A stretch of DNA of 5,786 nucleotides from CAZVJU01 sp964627195 (GTDB lineage Bacteria; Patescibacteriota; Microgenomatia; UBA8517), in the NCBI GenBank assembly GCA_964627195.1, contig CAZVJU010000044.1:1-5786 (forward strand), given 5' to 3'. Of the stretch, positions 1 to 5,786 are shown piece by piece. The notes beneath the pieces are model-generated. The model worked only from the letters and a program-made list of their open reading frames with translations, made no database searches and was not told where the DNA came from. How positions within the stretch are numbered: the first letter of the stretch is position 1; each line of letters starts with the position of its first letter. The position numbers and the translations under genes were made by a program.

Positions 1-75
1 ATAGAAAACGAAGTTGTAAAGCAGTTTGAAGATGTAATGAAAAAATATGATAGACACAATAGTTTTAACTCTTAA
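1..75 (+). CDS. C-terminal tail of an unidentified upstream gene (partial)
   Basis: This reading frame is open from the first base to a TAA at 73-75 and gives 24 residues, hydrophilic and rich in charged residues (IENEVVKQFEDVMKKYDRHN and so on). The other two forward frames contain stops within the first 40 bases, so this is the only frame in which an upstream gene could enter the window. Its end overlaps the next gene by 29 bases, which fits the overlapping style seen downstream. The fragment is too short to assign a family. It may be the end of a small regulatory or hypothetical protein, or simply a chance open stretch. Confidence 0.35.
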   Translation: MENEVVKQFEDVMKKYDRHNSFNS

Positions 76-1216
76 AACAGGTATGTATACGATATTTGAA
101 CCTGACAATTTTAGTCCATCAACCAAGGGGCTTTTTGACCCTACAAGTTACTATCGCTTAGGGGGTAGGGCAAATATAAAATGCACGCAAAACCCAATAC
201 CCAGCGAACTCAAACAAGGAATTTATAAACCCAGACTAACTGTTTATAAGCGAATAAACAGAGACCGCAATTTTGAGATACCGCTAAAAATTGAGTTTTC
301 AATCCCCAAACTGCTCTACGGCAACAACTTTGACGAACTGACAGACGAGGATTTTCCTGCCATCATTCAAAAACTCAAAGCCGTCTTAAAGGAAATGGGG
401 GTTTACCTCTTTGAGAAAAACCTTGTAAACGCTCCCGTCTCATCTGTTCACTACTCCAAAAATATAGCCCTGACCGACTACACGACACCCTACACCTACC
501 TTACACAACTAACCAAGCTCAATATCAATAAACGACTGGACACCAACAGAACAGACTTTAGGAACGAGGGGCACAGTTTCAAGTATCGGGCAAACTCGTT
601 TGAGATAGTTTTTTACGACAAAATCAAAGACCTAGAGCAAGCCAAAATAAGCGAAAAACGGGCTGAGGAAAAAGGTAACGCCTTACAACTTAAATTGTTT
701 GATATGCTGACCCAAAGAAAACCGTTTGAGGTGTTGCGGGTTGAGATACGGCTAAACAAACGGCAAAAAATCAGCCAAATCCTCAAGAAAATTGGCAAAG
801 AAGTAGAGCCTGCCTTCACAAATATCTTTAGTCAAGATACAGCCAAAAAGGTCTTATTACACTACCTTAGTGAGATTGAGGACGCCTATCCGCCCTTACT
901 CGTTTATCAATATGATAGTCCTAAAAAATTCTTTGAGGGGCTTTTGATAGCCAACCCAAAACTAAAACCTACTCAAGCTCTTGAATTGACAGCTTTTAGG
1001 GCATTACTAGAGGAAATTGGCGTAAGAGAATATAGGAAGATGACCGAAAGACACGGAAATTATTACTGGTATAGCCTAAATCAAAAAATGAAGAAGTTAA
1101 ACTATACTGACGAAATTAGCGTATTCTCTCTGGTTAGAAAGCAGATAACAGAATTTGAGCCATTAAAACTACTTGCAATTCAAGACAAAATGATAAATAA
1201 TGTTAAATATGACTAA
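47..1216 (+). CDS. Putative phage/plasmid replication initiator-like protein (gene II/X-like)
   Basis: A 389-residue soluble protein with no signal peptide or membrane segment. It looks to me like the replication proteins of the filamentous-phage gene II/X type, which nick DNA to start rolling-circle replication. The supporting pattern is an MIDTI start, a segment EIVFYDKIKDL at residues 186-196 resembling the family's tyrosine-plus-lysine (YxK) strand, and then RVEIRLNKRQ at 231-240, resembling the conserved 'R-x-E-x-R-L' strand. Y190 is a candidate nicking tyrosine, but this is unproven. I see no clear HUH metal motif. From memory, close relatives are common in Patescibacteria genomes, often labelled hypothetical. 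ATG 47 is the first start after in-frame stops at 35-40 and gives the family-like N-terminus; M13 at base 83 is the alternative. Neither has a good Shine-Dalgarno sequence. The gene overlaps dinD by 17 bases. Confidence 0.5.
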   Translation: MIDTIVLTLKTGMYTIFEPDNFSPSTKGLFDPTSYYRLGGRANIKCTQNPIPSELKQGIYKPRLTVYKRINRDRNFEIPLKIEFSIPKLLYGNNFDELTDEDFPAIIQKLKAVLKEMGVYLFEKNLVNAPVSSVHYSKNIALTDYTTPYTYLTQLTKLNINKRLDTNRTDFRNEGHSFKYRANSFEIVFYDKIKDLEQAKISEKRAEEKGNALQLKLFDMLTQRKPFEVLRVEIRLNKRQKISQILKKIGKEVEPAFTNIFSQDTAKKVLLHYLSEIEDAYPPLLVYQYDSPKKFFEGLLIANPKLKPTQALELTAFRALLEEIGVREYRKMTERHGNYYWYSLNQKMKKLNYTDEISVFSLVRKQITEFEPLKLLAIQDKMINNVKYD

Positions 1217-2054
1217 TCAATCATTAATATCATCACCACATAAAAATTTTGAGGAAATCAAAAAGATTGACGAAAACGGAATTGAATACTGGGAAGCTAG
1301 GGAACTAATGCCTCTGTTGGGTTATGTAAAATGGAAAAACTTTGATGAAGTCGTCATAAGAAAGGCAAAAAATGCTTGTGATAAAAGCGGTCAAACTATA
1401 ACAAACCATTTTGCCGACATCGGCAAAAAGGTGTCAATAGGTTCAGGGGCAGAAAGAGAAAGCAAAGATTACAAACTATCCCGATACGCCTGCTATTTAA
1501 TTGCTCAAAATGGCGACTCCTCAAAACAAGAGATTGCTAATGCCCAGACCTATTTTGCAATTCAAACAAGAAGACAAGAGGTATTCCAGCAGTTAGCCGA
1601 GAACGAAAAAAGACTTTTTGTAAGAGGAGAGATTAAAGACCACAACAAAAAGTTGTTTGCTACTGCAAAACAAGCAGGAGTAAGTAATTTTGGTCGTTTT
1701 AATAATGCTGGATACCTGGGTCTCTATGGCATGAGAAAAGACCAAATACAGAAGCAAAAAAGGATAGGTAAGGACGATGTATTAGACAGGGCTGGAACAA
1801 CAGAGCTTGCGGCTAATCTATTTCGTATTACCCAAACAGATGAAAAGATTGGAAATGAAAACATAAAAGGTGATTACAAAGCAAGCAATACCCATTTTGA
1901 GGTTGGGAAAAAAGTAAGGCAAACAATTCGTGAGATTGGGGGGACAATGCCTGAAGCACTCAAGCCCGAAAAACATATCAAAGAATTAGAAAAGGAGCGA
2001 AAAAAATTATTAAAGGGCAACCCTAATGTTGGGAAGCTAAAGGGTATTAAATAA
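1200..2054 (+). CDS. dinD: DNA-damage-inducible protein D (DinD)
   Basis: A 284-residue protein, close to the length of E. coli DinD. The N-terminal part (about residues 16-130) carries the family signature: FEEIKKIDENGIEYWEAREL at 17-36, LLGYVKWKNF at 39-48, and YKLSRYACYLIAQNGD at 91-106, a Bro-N-like fold. The C-terminal part has GLYGMRKDQI at 174-183, TELAANLFRITQTDEKI at 201-217, and NTHFEVGKKVR followed by EIGGTMPEAL at about 230-254; all are DinD hallmarks. E. coli DinD is an SOS-induced cytosolic protein that inhibits RecA strand exchange and disassembles RecA filaments in vitro. ATG 1200 overlaps the upstream gene; M4 at base 1209 is equally possible, and neither has a clear ribosome binding site, so translation may be coupled. 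The gene ends in a TAATG overlap with the HTH gene. I see no LexA-type operator upstream. The family call is firm; the role here is inferred. Confidence 0.93.
   Translation: MLNMTNQSLISSPHKNFEEIKKIDENGIEYWEARELMPLLGYVKWKNFDEVVIRKAKNACDKSGQTITNHFADIGKKVSIGSGAERESKDYKLSRYACYLIAQNGDSSKQEIANAQTYFAIQTRRQEVFQQLAENEKRLFVRGEIKDHNKKLFATAKQAGVSNFGRFNNAGYLGLYGMRKDQIQKQKRIGKDDVLDRAGTTELAANLFRITQTDEKIGNENIKGDYKASNTHFEVGKKVRQTIREIGGTMPEALKPEKHIKELEKERKKLLKGNPNVGKLKGIK
2039..2044 (+). promoter_or_regulatory. Ribosome binding site of the small HTH gene
   Basis: AAAGGG lies inside the end of dinD, 9 bases before ATG 2054, at normal Shine-Dalgarno spacing. It supports the 2054 start and translation of the small gene in its own right, despite the 1-base overlap with the dinD stop. 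Confidence 0.6.
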
Positions 2055-2242
2055 TGGCAAATAATAATCAAGAGCAATACTACACCATAGATGAAGTAGC
2101 TAAGCTGTTAAAAGTAGCCTATTTAACTGTTTACCGTTGGATACAATCGGGCAAACTAACAGCTTATAAGGCGGGCAAGCAATATCGGGTCAAAAAAGAA
2201 GACTTGGACAGATTTATTACCAGTTACGAAAGGAAAAAATGA
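2054..2242 (+). CDS. Small excisionase-family HTH DNA-binding protein
   Basis: A 62-residue protein made of a single winged-helix DNA-binding domain of the excisionase / MerR-like HTH_17 type. YYTIDEVAKLLKVAYLTVYR at 9-28 gives the helix-turn-helix, with WIQSGKLTAYKAGKQYRVKK at 29-48 forming the wing. DLDRFITSYERKK (50-62) is the usual closing helix. The family's conserved 'T-x-x-E-A/V-A-x-L-L-x-V-x-x-x-T-V-x-R-W-I-x-x-G-x-L-x-A' pattern is complete. Such proteins act as recombination directionality factors (Xis), bending DNA at attachment sites, or as small transcription regulators. The start codon shares one base with the dinD stop, and the end overlaps the nuclease-methyltransferase start as ATGA, so all three are probably co-translated. 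It could regulate the R-M genes or direct the downstream serine recombinase; the sequence does not decide between these. Confidence 0.88.
   Translation: MANNNQEQYYTIDEVAKLLKVAYLTVYRWIQSGKLTAYKAGKQYRVKKEDLDRFITSYERKK
2229..2234 (+). promoter_or_regulatory. Ribosome binding site of the nuclease-methyltransferase gene
   Basis: AAAGGA sits 4 bases before ATG 2239, within the last codons of the HTH gene. The spacing is shorter than ideal, so initiation may rely partly on coupling through the ATGA stop-start overlap. Confidence 0.5.
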
Positions 2243-4089
2243 CCAACAATAACGATAGAAACTCAATCTTTTTACGCAACATTGAACGAGGCAAACAGGA
2301 CGGGTTGATAACCCTAACCGATGATAACGCCCGTATTACTTACCATTGCTCAAGAGAATACTCAACCTCATTCAAAAACCCAGAAGAAACAGTAAGAGCC
2401 TCATATTTTGTTGAGCTTATCCTTGACTACCAATATCCCAAAAACCAAATTGATATTGAGGTAACTGTCCCAAGACGGACGCCAGAAGACCGAGCCGATA
2501 TTGTCATTTACGAAGACGACGACCTCAAGACCCCTTATCTTATTGTTGAGTGTAAAAAAGATGGGGTTACTGACGCCGAGTTTAAGCAAGCCATAGAACA
2601 AGCCTTTGGCAACGCCAATAGTTTGCGAGCTAAGTTTGCAACGGTTGTTGCGGGCACGACCAAAACCGCCTTTGACATAGCAGGTTTCCAACCAAGCGAA
2701 AGGGAAAAGAATGTTATTGCCGACATTCCCGTCAAATACGGGAGGACACCCAAATACAGATTTATTAAAGGCGAGGAAGGCAAAGAACTAAAAACCGTCT
2801 CAAAAGACGAGCTGATAACCGCTCTTGGCAAAAGTCACGATACCGTCTGGCAAGGCGGTAAGTTAGCCCCAACTACTGCCTTTGACGAAGTATCAAAGCT
2901 CTTGTTCTGCAAACTAAGGGACGAAAAGCTAACTAAACGAGATGAGCCGTATAAGTTTCAAATCGGCACACACGAAACGGCTGACGAGGTGTTTAAGCGG
3001 GTCAACTCTATTTACCTCAAAGCCAAGCAGGAAGATAGCGAAGTCTTTAAGGAAGACATCAGACTTGACCCCAAAGTGGTTTACAGCGTCGTAGAACACT
3101 TGCAGGAACTTGCCATAAATAAGATTGACCTTGATACCAAAGGTATTGCCTTTGAGAAGTTTATGGAAGACTTTTTCAAGGGCAAGATGGGTCAATTTTT
3201 TACTCCAAGAGAAATTATCAGATTTTGTGTTGAGATGATGAACCCGCAACGAGGCGACCTAGTGCTTGACCCAGCCTGCGGTAGTGGGGGCTTCTTGCTT
3301 AATTCCCTAGATAAAGTAAGGGACTACGCTGAGAAAAACTATGATGAGCGAGAAGCGTGGGACTACTGGCACAGCTTTGCGATGAACAACCTCTACGGCA
3401 TTGAGATAAACGACCAGATAGCCAGAGTGTGCAAGATGAATATGATTATCCACGATGACGGGCATACCAATATAATCAGCACAGATAGCCTGAGTGATTT
3501 TGATGAAATAGCAACTACTCAAGAACGCATTGACTTTGGCAAAGATAGGTTTGACATCATCCTAACCAATCCTCCCTTTGGGGCAATCGTCAAATCTACC
3601 GAGAAAAACTATCTTGACCACTACGAACTAGGCAAAGGCAAGAAAAACCAGAAAACAGAAATCCTGTTTATTGAGCGATGTGTGAATTTTATTAAGCCGA
3701 AGACGGGCAGGATTGCCATAGTCTTGCCCGACGGCATACTGACTAACTCATCACTGCAAGCCGTAAGGGACTTTATAATGGATAAATGCCAGATTGAAGC
3801 GATTGTATCCCTTCCTCAATTTGCTTTTGCTCACTTTGGGGCAGGGGTCAAATCATCGTTAGTATTCCTTAGACGCAAAAGCGAGAGCGAAAAACTAGGC
3901 AACTATCCTATCTTTATGGCAATTGCCGACCACATAGGCTACGACGCCACGGGCAGAAAAGACCCCAAAAATGATTTATATGAAACAGAAAAAACATCTG
4001 AGGGGAAAGAGGTGGTTAGAGAAAATGCGGGCATTCTAGGTGAGTATAAGAAGTTCGTTAACAACCCCAACAATTACAAAGGACTATAA
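2239..4089 (+). CDS. Fused restriction nuclease / N6-adenine DNA methyltransferase (BcgI-A-like RM subunit)
   Basis: A 616-residue fusion. Residues about 35-145 form an HsdR-N-like PD-(D/E)XK nuclease domain: D87 in ADIVIY, then E104 and K106 in IVECKK, followed by a helix with Q121 (EQAFGNANS), where such domains often have QxxxY. Residues about 210-600 are a type I HsdM-like N6-adenine methyltransferase: GQFFTPREI at 318-326, the S-adenosylmethionine-binding DPACGSGGF at 344-352, and catalytic NPPF at 444-447. All key residues look intact. There are no helicase or ATPase motifs. The product should methylate adenine in, and probably cut near, the sites chosen by the adjacent specificity subunit, as in BcgI, whose A subunit is of similar size (about 640 residues). 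A classical HsdM is usually around 500 residues and lacks the nuclease. If the nuclease is inactive, or an HsdR lies elsewhere, it would be an unusual type I HsdM. Confidence 0.88.
   Translation: MTNNNDRNSIFLRNIERGKQDGLITLTDDNARITYHCSREYSTSFKNPEETVRASYFVELILDYQYPKNQIDIEVTVPRRTPEDRADIVIYEDDDLKTPYLIVECKKDGVTDAEFKQAIEQAFGNANSLRAKFATVVAGTTKTAFDIAGFQPSEREKNVIADIPVKYGRTPKYRFIKGEEGKELKTVSKDELITALGKSHDTVWQGGKLAPTTAFDEVSKLLFCKLRDEKLTKRDEPYKFQIGTHETADEVFKRVNSIYLKAKQEDSEVFKEDIRLDPKVVYSVVEHLQELAINKIDLDTKGIAFEKFMEDFFKGKMGQFFTPREIIRFCVEMMNPQRGDLVLDPACGSGGFLLNSLDKVRDYAEKNYDEREAWDYWHSFAMNNLYGIEINDQIARVCKMNMIIHDDGHTNIISTDSLSDFDEIATTQERIDFGKDRFDIILTNPPFGAIVKSTEKNYLDHYELGKGKKNQKTEILFIERCVNFIKPKTGRIAIVLPDGILTNSSLQAVRDFIMDKCQIEAIVSLPQFAFAHFGAGVKSSLVFLRRKSESEKLGNYPIFMAIADHIGYDATGRKDPKNDLYETEKTSEGKEVVRENAGILGEYKKFVNNPNNYKGL
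4078..4083 (+). promoter_or_regulatory. Ribosome binding site of the specificity-subunit gene
   Basis: AAAGGA lies in the last codons of the methyltransferase gene, 8 bases before ATG 4092. This is the best-spaced Shine-Dalgarno in the window and fixes the start of the specificity subunit. Confidence 0.65.
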
Positions 4090-4091
4090 AA

Positions 4092-5504
4092 ATGATTACT
4101 CAAAAAGTTTATACAAACGACCTTGAGGGCAGAATAGACCCACATTTTTATAAGCCCAAATACTTAGAAGCTATCACTCGGTTAAAAGGATTAAAAACTC
4201 CAACAAAAAGAGTAGATAGTTTTAGCGATGTCATTTGTGGGCCATTCGGATCTGCGGTAAAAGTAGATGATTACAGTAGTGATGGTGTCCCCTTAATAAG
4301 AATTGAAAACATTGATAAAACTGAAGGGGTATCCTCTACCAACGCAACATTTATTAACGAAAGGCTAGCAAGCTCTCTTAAACATTACAAAGTAAATAAG
4401 GGCGATTTAGTAATTTCCCAAAGAGGAACGCTTGGTTTATGTGGGGTAATCAGGGATGACCTAAGCGGTGCAGTTATAAGTGCAAACTTAATAGCAATAA
4501 AAAATCTTAAAGAAGTAAATCCCGATTACCTTAAATTCTTCTTTAGCTCAAACTTGGGACAAATCCAGTTGGAGCGTAGAACTAGCGGGCAAGTTCAAAC
4601 TAAAATTACAACAGAAGACATAAAAACATTACTTGTCCCAATTCCGTCACAAGAAATACAGCATAAAATCATCAACACATATCTATCTGCCTTAGAAGAC
4701 AGAGAAGAAAAACTGAAACAAGCCGACGAACTGCTTAACTCAATTGACGGCTATGTGAGGCAACAACTTGGCATAACCTACACTGAGCCAGAGGAAGAAA
4801 AAATATACACGGTCAATTCACAGGACTTAGAGGGTAACCGTCAAGACCCATATTACTACAATCCAAACTTTGTAAAAGCATTTAACAGCTTGGTAAGGAT
4901 TAAGCACAAAATTCTTAGCTTAGGTCAATTGATTGTTGACATGTCTGGAGGTGCTACACCAGAAGTAGAAGGTGATTTTTATACGGATGAGAAAAACGGT
5001 GTTCCCTTTTTGCGTGTTCAGAATATAACCAAGAAAGGTATTTCACTTGATGATGTTAAATACATTAAAAAAACCGTGCACTACACAACACTTAAACGCT
5101 CACAACTTAGAGCAGAAGATTTAGTTTTTACAATAACAGGAAGAATTGGTAGCGTTGCGGTTGTGCCAAACAACTTTACTGGAAATATCAACCAGCATTC
5201 GGTAAGAATACAACTAAAAGATAGTATAGATGGGGTAAAAATCAGTCCAATCTATATTGCAACTTTTCTCAATTCATCTTTTGGGCAACAAATCACCATC
5301 AGAGGCATTACAGGGGGGACACGACCAGCCTTAGACTACGAATACATCAAGACTATACCAATACCATTGCCCGACATTAAAATACAAGAAAACATAGCCC
5401 AAGATTTTAGCAATAGAGTAAGTGGAGCTGAGAAGTTGCAAAATGAAGCGTCTAAGTTGTTAGAAGACGCCAAGAAACAAGTTGAGGAAATGATTTTGAA
5501 CTAA
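4092..5504 (+). CDS. hsdS: Type I / type IIB-like DNA specificity subunit (HsdS)
   Basis: A 470-residue specificity subunit with two target-recognition domains (TRDs), each reading half of a split DNA site. The halves are internally repeated. DLEGRIDPHFY (10-20) matches DLEGNRQDPYYY (245-256). DLVISQRGTLG (105-115) matches DLVFTITGRIG (343-353). IPSQEIQHKI (184-193) matches the IPLPDIKIQENI segment (424-435). TRD1 spans about 40-185, followed by a conserved helical spacer at 190-230 (LEDREEKLKQADELLNSIDG). TRD2 spans about 275-425, with a closing helix at 445-470. This is the usual HsdS layout, in which the helices set the spacing between half-sites and bind the methyltransferase subunit. The length is typical of two-TRD HsdS proteins and longer than BcgI B (about 340). 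The gene starts 2 bases after the fusion gene, so the two are one unit. The recognition sequence cannot be read from the protein. Confidence 0.93.
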   Translation: MITQKVYTNDLEGRIDPHFYKPKYLEAITRLKGLKTPTKRVDSFSDVICGPFGSAVKVDDYSSDGVPLIRIENIDKTEGVSSTNATFINERLASSLKHYKVNKGDLVISQRGTLGLCGVIRDDLSGAVISANLIAIKNLKEVNPDYLKFFFSSNLGQIQLERRTSGQVQTKITTEDIKTLLVPIPSQEIQHKIINTYLSALEDREEKLKQADELLNSIDGYVRQQLGITYTEPEEEKIYTVNSQDLEGNRQDPYYYNPNFVKAFNSLVRIKHKILSLGQLIVDMSGGATPEVEGDFYTDEKNGVPFLRVQNITKKGISLDDVKYIKKTVHYTTLKRSQLRAEDLVFTITGRIGSVAVVPNNFTGNINQHSVRIQLKDSIDGVKISPIYIATFLNSSFGQQITIRGITGGTRPALDYEYIKTIPIPLPDIKIQENIAQDFSNRVSGAEKLQNEASKLLEDAKKQVEEMILN

Positions 5505-5505
5505 T

Positions 5506-5786
5506 ATGAAAGCCGTAATAATAGCCAGAGTATCAACCGAGGAACAAAAAGAGGCTGGTAATTCCCTACCCGTCCAAGTAGCCCGTCTTGAAAGCTATTG
5601 TGAAAGAAAAGGTTATCAGATTATAAAGAAATTCAGTTTTGACGAGAGTGCCTATAAAAATGATAGGGCAGAATTTGACGGTATTTTGGATTACATCATC
5701 GGGCTAAAAGAAACGGTAGCCGTTTGTTTTGACAAAGTGGACAGATTATCAAGAAATGTTTTTGATATGCGGGTTGCGACCCTTTA
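5506..5786 (+). CDS. Serine recombinase, N-terminal catalytic part (cut by window end)
   Basis: The frame is open to the window end (93 complete codons) and encodes the start of a resolvase/invertase-type catalytic domain. ARVSTEEQ at 7-14 contains R8 and the nucleophile S10. NSLPVQVARLESYCERKGY at 19-37 is the pattern typical of large serine recombinases. DKVDRLSRN at 76-84 supplies D79, R80 and R83, equivalent to the active-site Asp/Arg/Arg cluster. These enzymes cut and rejoin DNA through a 5'-phosphoserine link and move integrative elements or phages. The N-terminal pattern favours a large integrase-type member (several hundred residues), but the defining C-terminal zinc-ribbon and coiled-coil regions lie outside the window. 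The start is one base after the hsdS stop and has no well-placed ribosome site (GAGGA at 5484-5488 is 17 bases away), suggesting reinitiation after hsdS. Confidence 0.92.
   Translation, partial: MKAVIIARVSTEEQKEAGNSLPVQVARLESYCERKGYQIIKKFSFDESAYKNDRAEFDGILDYIIGLKETVAVCFDKVDRLSRNVFDMRVATL

Noticed and set aside
613..819. Minus-strand open frame inside the Rep-like gene
   Set aside because: It lies wholly within a well-supported + strand gene, has no recognisable domain and reads like a reverse-complement shadow.
1141..1215. Possible promoter or SOS operator before dinD
   Set aside because: The stretch is A+T-rich (about 25-28% G+C) with a TTGCAA at 1173-1178 and TAAATA-like hexamers near 1194, but the match and spacing are weak and the region is coding. 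No CTGT-N8-ACAG or GAAC-N4-GTTC palindrome was found.
1874..2077. Minus-strand open frame over the dinD 3' end
   Set aside because: It is antisense to the most conserved part of DinD; its hydrophobic composition is what reverse-complemented Lys/Glu-rich coding sequence produces.
2401..3522. Several minus-strand open frames within the nuclease-methyltransferase gene (2401-2691, 2535-2831, 2929-3249, 3307-3522)
   Set aside because: They overlap each other and a gene with complete catalytic motifs, and none shows a family signature or ribosome site.
2239..4089. Classical type I HsdM
   Set aside because: The extra N-terminal region of about 200 residues with a D...ExK nuclease motif, together with the absence of hsdR in the window, makes a fused RM subunit the better call, although a type I variant is not excluded.
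5281..5340. G-run in hsdS (six G near 5313) as a phase-variation tract
   Set aside because: Six bases is short for a slippery phase-variable tract, and the frame is intact, encoding conserved GITGGTRPAL; there is no evidence of switching.
1..5786. CRISPR array, tRNA/rRNA genes, terminators, alternative genetic code
   Set aside because: No regularly spaced repeats, cloverleaf-like or rRNA-like segments, or hairpin plus T-run structures were seen. TGA ends the HTH gene and does not occur inside the real frames, so UGA recoding (as in Gracilibacteria) is not indicated.

Overview
The window reads as a compact, one-direction gene cassette from a bacterial mobile or accessory region. All genes are on the + strand: a gene tail, a putative replication-initiator-like protein, DinD, a small excisionase-type helix-turn-helix (HTH) protein, a restriction-modification (R-M) pair (nuclease-methyltransferase fusion plus specificity subunit) and the start of a serine recombinase. 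Junctions overlap or are separated by at most 2 bases, so there is essentially no intergenic DNA and no visible terminator.

Organism: a bacterium of moderately low G+C using the standard code, with TAA and TGA both acting as stops. Hand counts give about 44% G+C in the methyltransferase core and 36-38% in the specificity regions. The first protein resembles, from memory, replication-protein-like sequences common in Candidate Phyla Radiation (Patescibacteria) genomes. That makes such a host my leading guess, but it is weakly supported.

Layout: 1-75 holds the tail of an unknown gene. 47-1216 is the Rep-like gene. 1200-2054 encodes DinD, a DNA-damage-inducible protein whose E. coli member inhibits RecA. 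2054-2242 encodes the 62-residue HTH protein. 2239-4089 encodes a PD-(D/E)XK nuclease domain fused to an N6-adenine methyltransferase. 4092-5504 encodes a two-domain specificity subunit. 5506 to the window end is the N-terminal catalytic part of a serine recombinase.

How they fit together: the two R-M genes form a self-contained unit in which one polypeptide cuts and methylates and the other chooses the site. This is the BcgI-like (type IIB) arrangement rather than classical three-gene type I, and no helicase-bearing HsdR is present in the window. The flanking Rep-like and recombinase genes suggest an integrative or replicative element carrying the R-M module. DinD and the HTH protein lie between the mobility and defence parts and may tune recombination, DNA-damage responses or R-M expression. 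These last links are inference from context.
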